From Leptolinea sp. UBA5203 (GTDB taxonomy: Bacteria; Chloroflexota; Anaerolineae; Anaerolineales; Anaerolineaceae): a stretch of DNA of 38,304 nucleotides. Below are positions 25,051 through 32,336 of this stretch, one piece after another. Below the pieces are notes generated by a model that saw nothing but the letters and a program-made list of their open reading frames with translations, had not been told where the DNA came from and made no database searches. Location: contig DHVR01000054.1 in the NCBI GenBank assembly GCA_002412765.1, positions 42,496 to 80,799 on the forward strand, given 5' to 3'. Position numbers and translations under genes: made by a program. Within the stretch, counting starts at the first letter, position 1. Each line of letters begins with the position of its first letter.

Positions 25051-26247
25051 TCATATTTTTGGCGTTTTGCTGTAAATCCAGGCTGTGCGTTCAATTTTCT
25101 TGGATAGCACGTAATTAATCAGCCGCATGCGCAGCACCGCCGAAATGACTGTTCCCCGGGCTACCACAAGCCGGTTGTCTGTGTCCAGAACATTCTTGGA
25201 AAGGATATGTCCGACGTTAAGGTCCGGGATGGAGATGGATTCCTCTTCTGCTTTGGGTTTGAACCTTCCGGATTTGATCAACTCATCCAATTTAAGGACT
25301 TTGTCCCTAAAAATCAACAGCAATTCCGGGTCAAAGAGGTGGCTTGTTTTTTGGATCAATTGGAAAGCCTGTACCGGATCATTTAATTTCATTAAGTTAT
25401 GGTCATAGGTTAATAACAAATTCAACAAGTAAGAGATTCGGGGTATCTTTTGTGAGAGATTCTTGGGGTTGGTAGATTCCTGCGTGAGGAATGGCGTTTG
25501 TTGATAAGATATGGCTTCAGCGATTCTTTCCAGGCGGGGGATGTTTCCCAATAATAAGCGGCCGGTTTCCGGAATTCCAGAGATCATTTCGCTTTCCGCG
25601 CCGTTCAAAGTTTCCCCATGCAAGTGTTTATCTAGAATTTCCCGTGGCACAGTTACACATCCAATCTGGCACAACAGCGCTGCAAGTTCAATTTCCCATT
25701 GAGGTTCATCCAAGATGAAAGGGGCCATTTGATGCGCCAGGTCCCGCAGCCGACTGGTTTGGGCAAAAACCTCGGGGCTGAACAGGGCGAGAACATCAAT
25801 GAGAGTTTTTACCGCGCCGTTTAGCGTTTTATTGAGTAAAATCCGCTCCCCGGTGATTAACTGATGTTGGCGGATAGCGTCTTTTACGGTTTGGATGAAG
25901 ACATCAGATGGACAGGGCTTGATCAGAAAGCGAAAGATTTGACCGATATTGACCGAATCAATGGCCATTTCCAATCCGGCGGCTCCAGTGAGAATCACCC
26001 GGGTGATATCCGGATTCAGCTTGCGTACTTCTGCTAGAAAAGCAACCCCATCCATGCCTGGCATATAAAAATCCGAAATTACAGCCGCAATTTCCGGTGT
26101 GGTTTTTACGAGCTGCAAACCCACTTCCGCATTGGGTGCTGTCAAAACGTGACATAGATCCAATTCAAACAACTCTCTTGAGAAGGAACTCAAGACCCTG
26201 GATTCGTCATCCACCAACAAGATGGTTTGATATGTGTTTTCGTTCAT
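25051..26247 (-). CDS. Response regulator with degenerate HD-GYP-like output domain
   Basis: A 398-residue protein. Residues 7-125 are a CheY-like receiver with acidic pair D13-D14, phosphoacceptor Asp59 (ISDFYMPGMDG), the ILTGA Thr strand and Lys in FLIKPCP. Residues 145-330 follow the HD-GYP helical layout (LRDLAHQMAPFILDE, ELAALLCQIGCVTVP, RLERIAEAISYQQTPF, IPRISYLLNLLLTYDHNL, FDPELLLIF). The catalytic residues are gone: the HD of 'HDIGK' is C193-Q194, its Lys is Cys197, the HHE and GYP motifs are absent, and the late Asp triad is altered. It is therefore unlikely to hydrolyse cyclic-di-GMP and may act by protein binding. The C-terminal 60 residues (DTDNRLVVARGTVIS) are the usual small beta tail. 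AAAGGA precedes the ATG. Its kinase gene just upstream is decayed. Confidence 0.82.
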   Translation of the reverse strand: MNENTYQTILLVDDESRVLSSFSRELFELDLCHVLTAPNAEVGLQLVKTTPEIAAVISDFYMPGMDGVAFLAEVRKLNPDITRVILTGAAGLEMAIDSVNIGQIFRFLIKPCPSDVFIQTVKDAIRQHQLITGERILLNKTLNGAVKTLIDVLALFSPEVFAQTSRLRDLAHQMAPFILDEPQWEIELAALLCQIGCVTVPREILDKHLHGETLNGAESEMISGIPETGRLLLGNIPRLERIAEAISYQQTPFLTQESTNPKNLSQKIPRISYLLNLLLTYDHNLMKLNDPVQAFQLIQKTSHLFDPELLLIFRDKVLKLDELIKSGRFKPKAEEESISIPDLNVGHILSKNVLDTDNRLVVARGTVISAVLRMRLINYVLSKKIERTAWIYSKTPKI

Positions 26248-26269
26248 TTCAAATATCCTTTCTATCCTC

Positions 26270-26690
26270 TTAGGTATGAGCCTCGTTGATGGGCAATTGA
26301 ATGGTTAATAAAGTGCCTCGATTCTTTTACGATTCAACGCTGATCAATCCCTGTTTTTTTTTACAATGATCGTGTGGGTGATGAATAAGCCTTGTCCGGT
26401 TCCATGGCCAATTTCTTTGGTGGTAAAAAAATCGGATCAAAAATTCGATCCCTGGTGTGTTCGTCAATACCGCAGCCAGTATCCTGAATGGGGAATAATT
26501 CATGCACAGGATTGTGTCATGTTTTGATTATTATTTTCCCCAACTGATTGGGCAAACGCAGCAGATAGCTTTCAATGGCCTGAACTGCATGGCTGATAGA
26601 TTGATACATAAGATTTGGCGTGGTGAAAACAACTGGCTCATCCGATCGTCCTATCCCGGGGTTTGGATCATCAGCCAAAGGATGGAAATA
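26270..26690 (-). pseudogene. Decayed histidine kinase (catalytic domain remnant)
   Basis: Read on the minus strand, this segment encodes the C-terminal HATPase domain of a sensor kinase in broken frames: an ISHAVQAIESYLLRLP stretch in place of the N-box, then IKT followed by TGA (26519-26517), then IQDTGCGIDEHTRDRIFDP (G1 box). At an A7 tract (26425-26431) the frame shifts into FTTKEIGHGTGQGLFITHTIIV (F and G2 boxes). A second shift at a T9 tract (26354-26362) leads to KKQGLISVES, a TAA (26329-26327), and KNRGTLLTIQLPINEAHT before a stop at 26270. The sensor and dimerisation regions are missing. With two nonsense codons and two frameshifts it cannot be functional. It ends 22 bases before the degenerate response regulator, its likely former partner. 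Confidence 0.85.
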
Positions 26691-26795
26691 TCATCCGGCT
26701 GGTGGTTTTCTATACCTGATCATAAGTCGGGCAGGGGGTGATGACTATATAGATTAGATAAAAACAACCTAATAATTCTGTTTATTATAGTGAGG

Positions 26796-27443
26796 TTATT
26801 GAATAATCCCCTGTTTGCTGGCCACCGAAATGGCCGCTGCACGTGAATCAACCCCCAGTTTTTGATAAATACTGGCTAAATGGGCCTTGACGGTCCTTTC
26901 GGTGATGTTGAGGTGGAAGGCGATTTCCTTGTTTCGATTTCCCTGAGCTACAGAAGCCAGGATTTCCAATTCACGCTCGGTGAGGGTTCCGTGGTTGGCC
27001 ATCTGGGATTGGGTCTGTACCCTATCCTGAAAAGCACGCTGAATAATCTGCGGTTGAAAGAGGGCTTCCCCGTTGGCGGCGGCTCGGATGGTCTTAATCA
27101 GTGTTTGGCGATCGGTGTCTTTGAGTAAATATCCGCGAGCCCCCTGCTGCAATCCCTGCCGCATCAGGTCATCCTCGTTGTAGGTGGTCAGAATAACTAC
27201 GGCAATCGCCGGCTGCTCCTGATGCAGTTTCTTCAAAGCACTGATCCCGTCCATAATGGGCATCCGCAGATCCATCAAAACCACATGCGGCTGGTGAACC
27301 AAGGACAATTCACACGCTTCTTTTCCATTGGATGCTTCTGCCACAATCTCAAAATCAGGTTCGGTTTCCAGGATCAAACGCAGCCCATCCCGCACGATGG
27401 CATGATCATCGGCAATTAAAATACGAATCGGGAACTCTGCCAT
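26796..27443 (-). CDS. NarL/LuxR-family response regulator
   Basis: A 215-residue two-component regulator. The receiver has D12-D13, phosphoacceptor Asp58 (VVLMDLRMPIMDG), the VVILTTY Thr strand and Lys in YLLKDTD. Residues 150-215 are a LuxR-type HTH (LTERELEILASVAQGNRNKEIA, then ITERTVKAHLASIYQKLGV). It is encoded 3 bases after the histidine kinase stop, so the two are an operon. By composition it corresponds to LnrK/YfiK of the Bacillus linearmycin system and probably controls the ABC operon transcribed divergently from the kinase gene. Palindromic TGTCC/GGACA sites in the divergent spacer are candidate binding sites. Confidence 0.92.
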   Translation of the reverse strand: MAEFPIRILIADDHAIVRDGLRLILETEPDFEIVAEASNGKEACELSLVHQPHVVLMDLRMPIMDGISALKKLHQEQPAIAVVILTTYNEDDLMRQGLQQGARGYLLKDTDRQTLIKTIRAAANGEALFQPQIIQRAFQDRVQTQSQMANHGTLTERELEILASVAQGNRNKEIAFHLNITERTVKAHLASIYQKLGVDSRAAAISVASKQGIIQ

Positions 27444-27446
27444 CCT

Positions 27447-28661
27447 TTATTCCTTGATCCTGGGGAATTGGATCATTAATCGACAGCCTGCTTTAGGCTG
27501 GCTTTGCAGTTCGAAGGTGCCGTGCACAGACTTGATACGTTCCTGCATGCCAAGCAAGCCATAATGTCCATCCTGATGGTTCAGGTTTTTTGGGTCAAAC
27601 CCGATGCCGTCATCTTCAATTTTAAGCTGCAATTCGCTGGGAGTGTGCTGAATTTCGATTTGCACTACTTCTGCGTTGGCATGTTTTTGAATATTAGTCA
27701 TGGCTTCACCGGTAAGTTTTTCAATTAGGTTACTTTCCGAATTACTTAAATCAGCGGGTAAATCAAGCCTGAGTAGCACTTTCAAATTGGTATGAACAAC
27801 CATCTCTTCCAATTTCTCACGCAACGTTATAGGTTGCCTGGATTGGCGCAGATCATCAATCACCTGCCGGGAATCCGCCAGGGTGGCCCGGGCGGCCTGC
27901 ATGGAGCGCTGCACCACGGTTTGCGCTTTTGTTGTATCTCCGATATCCAAATAATGGTCCACCGCGTCCAATTGCAGAATAATGCCCGTCAATCCCTGAG
28001 CCAGCGTATCATGCAGTTCACGGGCAATACGCTGGCGTTCTTCGGTACGGGTCATTTGCTCAATTTTTATATTGGCAATTTCCAGTTTCTCCAGCGCTTC
28101 TTCTGCTTCGTGTTTTGCGGTGGAAGTTCGATTGTACACGCCTGTAAAAATAAATTGGAACACTAACACCAATCCAAAAGTAAGGAAGGTTAGCAAAGGG
28201 TTTGCAAAGAAGGAGGGTTCAAGCCATAAAATATAAAGAAATAATAGCACGCCAAGGACCGTAATCAAACTATATTTCAGTTTTCCTTGAATAGTAAATC
28301 CGCTGATCTGACCAATAAGGGTCATGATAATGGCCGGTGCAATGAAAACATTCTGAACCATCCACAGCAGAATGATGACGAACAGGGTTTGAATGCCTAC
28401 ATAAATCAGGAAATGGCGTACGGATTGGGTGTCGATCAATAAGACCACCCAATACAACAGGATGTGCAGGCTCATCAGGAGGGTAAAGAGGACCTTAATC
28501 GGCCAGGATGAAAAGGGTATATAAATTAGAGTGCCTACCAAAAAACAAACCAGAACTGCTGTCAGGAACCAGAAAAAGGGCAGCTCTGTTCTGGATTCCT
28601 GGAATCTATTTTTCATTTGCAGGCTGAATTTTTGCCGCAGGGATTGGATTATATTCTTCAT
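27447..28661 (-). CDS. Membrane histidine kinase (HisKA_3 type)
   Basis: A 404-residue sensor kinase. Residues 28-180 hold about six membrane helices with very short loops and no large extracellular domain, an intramembrane-sensing layout typical of kinases that watch membrane stress or a partner transporter. A coiled linker (KHEAEEALEKLEIANIKIEQMTR) leads to the HisKA_3 motif RQRIARELHDTLAQ with phospho-His217. The HATPase domain shows LTGEAMTNIQKHA (N-box), IEDDGIGFD (G1) and HYGLLGMQERIKSVHGTFE (G2). It phosphorylates the NarL-type regulator encoded 3 bases downstream. The architecture matches LnrJ/YfiJ and LiaS/DesK relatives. The gene is divergent from an ABC transporter operon, with a 167-base spacer. 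Confidence 0.92.
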   Translation of the reverse strand: MKNIIQSLRQKFSLQMKNRFQESRTELPFFWFLTAVLVCFLVGTLIYIPFSSWPIKVLFTLLMSLHILLYWVVLLIDTQSVRHFLIYVGIQTLFVIILLWMVQNVFIAPAIIMTLIGQISGFTIQGKLKYSLITVLGVLLFLYILWLEPSFFANPLLTFLTFGLVLVFQFIFTGVYNRTSTAKHEAEEALEKLEIANIKIEQMTRTEERQRIARELHDTLAQGLTGIILQLDAVDHYLDIGDTTKAQTVVQRSMQAARATLADSRQVIDDLRQSRQPITLREKLEEMVVHTNLKVLLRLDLPADLSNSESNLIEKLTGEAMTNIQKHANAEVVQIEIQHTPSELQLKIEDDGIGFDPKNLNHQDGHYGLLGMQERIKSVHGTFELQSQPKAGCRLMIQFPRIKE

Positions 28662-28686
28662 GCTTTAATGTTCTCCGCTTGATTCC

Positions 28687-28692
28687 ATTATA
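28687..28692 (-). promoter_or_regulatory. -10 box for the kinase-regulator operon
   Basis: TATAAT on the minus strand, 26 bases before the kinase ATG. No good -35 is present (ATACAC at the expected place), which suits an activator-dependent promoter. Confidence 0.45.
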
Positions 28693-28715
28693 TCGGCATC
28701 TTTTGATTCGTGTAT

Positions 28716-28735
28716 TGTCCGAATGGACAGTGTCC
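28716..28735. promoter_or_regulatory. Overlapping TGTCC/GGACA palindromes, candidate regulator site
   Basis: TGTCC (28716-28720), GAAT, GGACA (28725-28729), G, TGTCC (28731-28735) form two overlapping inverted repeats (5-4-5 and 5-1-5). The first is centred about 42 bases upstream of the expected kinase transcription start, the usual place for a LuxR/NarL-type activator dimer, and about 78 bases from that expected for the ABC operon. Confidence 0.45.
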
Positions 28736-28828
28736 AAATATCCACCCAATTGCACGGCTTGGACGATGGCAGATGTCCGGTCCTTCGGTATGATCAGGGT
28801 AGTCAAATTTTGTAGATGGGAGAAGAAA

Positions 28829-29767
28829 ATGGAAGCCATTCAGATTCAAAATCTAACCAAAAGTTTTAAAGCCATCCAGGCGGTACGCGGGATTGACCTG
28901 AGCATCCGTCAGGGTGAGATTTTCAGCCTGCTAGGGCCGAATGGGGCCGGGAAAAGCACCACCATCTCCATGGTCTCCGGCCTGCTCACCCCAGATAGCG
29001 GGGATGCCTTGATTTTTGGTCGTTCGATCCGCAAGGAAACCATTCAGGCGCAGATGCAGGTGGGTGTCGTACCCCAGGAGATCGCCATTTATGCGGATTT
29101 ATCCGCCCGGCAGAACCTGATGTTTTGGGGACGCATGGCAGGGTTAAGCGGAAAGCTGCTCAGCCGGCGGGTGGATGAAGTATTAGAACTGGTTGAACTG
29201 ACCGACCGCCAGCGTGGCGACAGCGGTAAATTTTCCGGCGGAATGAAGCGCCGATTGAATATCGCCATTGCCCTGCTTCATCAACCGGCCTTGATTATTC
29301 TGGACGAACCTACGGTAGGCATTGATCCGCAAAGTCGGCGCAAGATTCTGGACAGCGTAAAGGTCCTGCGCGATCAAGGTACAACCATTCTCTATACCAC
29401 TCACTACATGGAAGAAGCCCAGGAGTTGTCGGATCGCATTGCCATCATGGATGAAGGCAGGATCATTGCCTGCGGAACCCAGGCGGAACTGGTTCAGCGC
29501 GTTGGCGAGCAGGATCATATTGTATTAAAGGTTGCTGAAGCCAAGGAATCTGATCTGGCACAGATGGCCAAGTCCTTGAACGGCTCCATCCTGACGCTCA
29601 AAGATGAGCAAACCATTGAAGTTCTGGCTCACAAGGGGCGGGAAGTGCTGCCGGTTTTGTTTACGGCCTGCAATCAGACGGGCGTTAAAGTGACGGCGGT
29701 TGAAATTCAGGAAGCCAATCTGGAAATGGTTTTCCTGCAGTTGACCGGCAAGGCTTTGCGGGACTAA
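28829..29767 (+). CDS. ABC-2 type transporter ATP-binding protein (LnrL-like)
   Basis: A 312-residue ATPase. Walker A is GPNGAGKST (about residues 38-46), the Q-loop is near VVPQE, the signature is FSGGMKRRL, Walker B with catalytic Glu is LIILDEPTVGIDP, and the H-loop His is in YTTHYMEE. The C-terminal 85 residues are the DrrA/CcmA-type extension (EVLAHKGREVLPVLF). It powers the two permeases encoded next; relatives export antibiotics such as linearmycin, daunorubicin or lantibiotics. I place the start at ATG 28829, with GGGAGA at 28818-28823; an upstream in-frame extension to 28679 crosses the regulatory spacer and is rejected. The next gene starts 16 bases after the stop. Confidence 0.92.
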   Translation: MEAIQIQNLTKSFKAIQAVRGIDLSIRQGEIFSLLGPNGAGKSTTISMVSGLLTPDSGDALIFGRSIRKETIQAQMQVGVVPQEIAIYADLSARQNLMFWGRMAGLSGKLLSRRVDEVLELVELTDRQRGDSGKFSGGMKRRLNIAIALLHQPALIILDEPTVGIDPQSRRKILDSVKVLRDQGTTILYTTHYMEEAQELSDRIAIMDEGRIIACGTQAELVQRVGEQDHIVLKVAEAKESDLAQMAKSLNGSILTLKDEQTIEVLAHKGREVLPVLFTACNQTGVKVTAVEIQEANLEMVFLQLTGKALRD

Positions 29768-29783
29768 CAGGCGGAGGTTGAGA

Positions 29784-30986
29784 ATGAAAGTTTTAGCAAT
29801 TATGTTAAAAGATTTACAGCATGCCTTTCGTTCGGTGTTTGGGTTGATGTTTATGTTTGGCATCCCCCTCTTGCTGACGGCCGTGTTTTATTTTGCCTTC
29901 AATGGCATAGGCGGCGAACAATCCAGCGGACCTGCACAACCAATTCGTATGGTATTGGTCAATCAGGATGCCGGCGAGATGAACAAGCAGCTGGCTGACC
30001 TGTTGAAGGGTCCTTCCATGGTGCAGACTCTTCTGGTGAATGAAGAGCAGGATGTGACAGCAGCTCAGCTCCAATTATCTGACGGAAAAACAGACTGTGT
30101 TTTAGTCCTTTCCGAGGATTTTTCCACAGGGTATCTTAACCCGGGCGAGCAGGGAACTTTGCAGCTTTATGTTAAACAGTCCGAGGATGTATCTACCATC
30201 ATCGTGCAGAATGTTTTAGCTTCCATGCTGGATACGCTGCGGGTGCAAAGCCTGATGACTCGCGAGATCGGCAGCGGTTCCATTCCAGTGGAGGCTATTC
30301 CTGCTTTATCCGAGCCATTGTTTAATGACCCGCAGGTCACTTTCATCAAGAGCAAAAGCTCGTCTGATGAAGAGTCGGCTGTGAGTGTGGTGATGCAGAT
30401 TATTCCCAATATCATGGGCGGAATGATGATTTTCTTCGCCTTCTTCAGCGGCGCCTTTGGCGCGCAATCCATTTTGACGGAAGAGGAAGGTGGTACTTTG
30501 CAGCGCCTCTTCACCACTGGATCTTCCCGGCAGACGGTTTTGGCGGGTAAATTCCTGGCGGTCTGGCTGACCGTGGTGGTGCAGGTGGGTGCTCTGCTGG
30601 CCATATCTAACTGGATCTTCGGGATTCAATGGGGAAGCGTATGGGGACAACTGGCTTTATCCCTGGGGATAGGCACGGCTGCGGCTGGTTTTGGCATCTT
30701 TATTCTTTCCTTCTTGCGCAGTGCTCGCTCGGCCGGGATGGTCTTCAGCGGGGCGATCATGGTGACAGGTTTTATCGGCATCAATGCGGTGTTTGGCGGC
30801 AGCGGCAAAATCACCCCCAGTGCGCTGTTTGTTCCCCAGGGTTGGGCAATGAAAGGTTTGTTTGCCCTGCAATCCGCGGATGCGGCTGTCTGGGCAAGTG
30901 CCGCCGGGGTTTTGATGATCTGGGGGTTGGTGCTCTTTTTACTGGGAAAAATCCGTTTCGATAAACGTTATCAGCGGGAGGCGTAA
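29784..30986 (+). CDS. ABC-2 type permease (LnrM-like)
   Basis: A 400-residue permease. One N-terminal helix (about residues 18-38) is followed by a large extracellular domain (about 45-215) with LVNQDAGEMNKQLADLL and LVLSEDFSTGYLNPG, and then a cluster of five helices from about residue 215 (IPNIMGGMMIFFAFFSGAFGAQSILTEEEGGTLQRLFTT, which includes the coupling-helix Glu-rich segment). This is the ABC2_membrane_3 layout. It forms the membrane channel with the next gene product. ATG 29784 has GGAGG at 29773-29777. It is separated from the following gene by a single base. Confidence 0.9.
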   Translation: MKVLAIMLKDLQHAFRSVFGLMFMFGIPLLLTAVFYFAFNGIGGEQSSGPAQPIRMVLVNQDAGEMNKQLADLLKGPSMVQTLLVNEEQDVTAAQLQLSDGKTDCVLVLSEDFSTGYLNPGEQGTLQLYVKQSEDVSTIIVQNVLASMLDTLRVQSLMTREIGSGSIPVEAIPALSEPLFNDPQVTFIKSKSSSDEESAVSVVMQIIPNIMGGMMIFFAFFSGAFGAQSILTEEEGGTLQRLFTTGSSRQTVLAGKFLAVWLTVVVQVGALLAISNWIFGIQWGSVWGQLALSLGIGTAAAGFGIFILSFLRSARSAGMVFSGAIMVTGFIGINAVFGGSGKITPSALFVPQGWAMKGLFALQSADAAVWASAAGVLMIWGLVLFLLGKIRFDKRYQREA

Positions 30987-30987
30987 C

Positions 30988-32166
30988 ATGCAGGTATTAG
31001 CGATTGCTCAAAAAGATTTTTATCAATTCTTAAAAAAATGGCAGACGTTTGTCTTTTTATTAATCATGCCGGTGGTATTTATCCTGATTTTTGGCAATGC
31101 TTTTGGGGGTTCCTCTGGCGCGGTGGTAAAACCTGTCTTAATGGTTTCCGCACCAAATTCTGGCGTGGTCAGTGGAATGTTGCTGAATTCATTGGAGAGC
31201 AGTGACGCGTTGACCCTTCAACGGGTGACGATGGACGTTGGAACTCTGGAACAAACGGTAGCCGATTCTCAAGCGGCGGGTGGGCTGATCCTTCCTGAAG
31301 GACTGGACGAAACCCTGATGGTTACCAGCGACTACTCCGGCATTCAATGGACGCCAGGCAGCGATGTCATGCAGGCTTCTATGGCAAAGGGCGAAGTGGA
31401 CCGGTTGTTGAAGCAAATTCACACGGCTGTGGAACTGTCACGTGCCATGGGATCCTCAGAGGCTGGATTGGCCACTTTTCAAACGAATGTGATCCGACTG
31501 GCAGGTGAGATGCAAACAGAACCTGTGCGTCTCGAGACCCTTGAGACGGCCTCCAATCCGAATCCATACAGTCAATCTGCGCCGGGGATGATGCTGCAAT
31601 TCGCTGTGGCTGGCTTAACCGGGGTGGCCGCCATCCTGGTATTTGAAAAGAACGGCCGCACTGAAGCGCGCATGCGCATGACCGGCGTGCCGGCCTGGAA
31701 GGTGATGCTGGGGCATTTCACGGCCATTGTCTGGCTGTTGGGCATGCAGTTCTTATTGCTGCTGATTTTTGGTCAATGGGTGCTTGGTCTGGATTATCTG
31801 ACTACTTTGCCTGCCACCTTGCTGCTCTCTATTCTCACCATCTTGTGTATTTCTGCGTTGGGGTTGTTGATTGGTGTGGTTTCCAAATCCGAGGAAGAGA
31901 CGGTGGTGTATGCTATGTTTTGCATGTTCGTCCTTTCCGGGCTTGGCGGGCTGTGGATGCCGCTGGACGTCACCGGCAAGGCGTTCCAAACCCTGGGCTA
32001 TTTGACCCCGCTGGCCTGGGCCATGGACGGTTACAAAGCCATCCTGAACGCTGGGGCAGGCTTGTCTGAAATTGCCAATTCGCTGTTGGTTTTGGGGGCT
32101 TACACCCTTGGATTATTGGGCCTCACGATTGGGGTGTATGCTCAACAAAAGGCGAAGGCAAGATAA
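30988..32166 (+). CDS. ABC-2 type permease (LnrN-like)
   Basis: A 392-residue permease with the same 1+5 helix plan as its neighbour: helix 1 at FVFLLIMPVVFILIFGNAFGG, an extracellular domain to about residue 195, then AVAGLTGVAAILVFEKNGRTEARMRMTGVPAWKVML with the cytoplasmic coupling segment, and terminal helices. The two permeases are paralogous in plan but diverged, as in LnrM/LnrN, so they likely form a heterodimer with two copies of the ATPase. The ribosome site GGGAGG lies in the end of the preceding gene. It is the last gene of the operon. The following 170 bases hold a hairpin that mainly serves the convergent operon. Confidence 0.9.
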   Translation: MQVLAIAQKDFYQFLKKWQTFVFLLIMPVVFILIFGNAFGGSSGAVVKPVLMVSAPNSGVVSGMLLNSLESSDALTLQRVTMDVGTLEQTVADSQAAGGLILPEGLDETLMVTSDYSGIQWTPGSDVMQASMAKGEVDRLLKQIHTAVELSRAMGSSEAGLATFQTNVIRLAGEMQTEPVRLETLETASNPNPYSQSAPGMMLQFAVAGLTGVAAILVFEKNGRTEARMRMTGVPAWKVMLGHFTAIVWLLGMQFLLLLIFGQWVLGLDYLTTLPATLLLSILTILCISALGLLIGVVSKSEEETVVYAMFCMFVLSGLGGLWMPLDVTGKAFQTLGYLTPLAWAMDGYKAILNAGAGLSEIANSLLVLGAYTLGLLGLTIGVYAQQKAKAR

Positions 32167-32283
32167 TCGAATACTTCCTCTGAAGTCCCCTATTGGAATT
32201 TTGGCCGCGTGAGTAGACCTTACGCAGGGAGATACACGAGGAAGTCTGGGGATGTCATGGATACCTCGATAAGCTCGGTGAAC

Positions 32284-32322
32284 AAAAAAGCCGGATGAGG
32301 GATAGAAACCCTCATCCGGCTT
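32284..32322 (-). terminator. Rho-independent terminator of the marR-ABC-ABC operon
   Basis: AAGCCGGATGAGGG (32288-32301) and CCCTCATCCGGCTT (32309-32322) form a perfect 14-bp stem with a 7-base loop. On the minus strand it runs into T6 (32289-32284), the classical form, 14 bases after the exporter stop codon. On the plus strand no T-tract follows. Confidence 0.88.
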
Positions 32323-32336
32323 AGCTTCGGGAAATC

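Noticed and set aside
26502..26741. 79-residue open frame on the plus strand
   Set aside because: It is antisense to the kinase pseudogene, whose minus-strand motifs are clearly the real signal.
28679..28828. N-terminal extension of the ABC ATPase
   Set aside because: It spans the divergent control region; GGGAGA and the domain start support ATG 28829.
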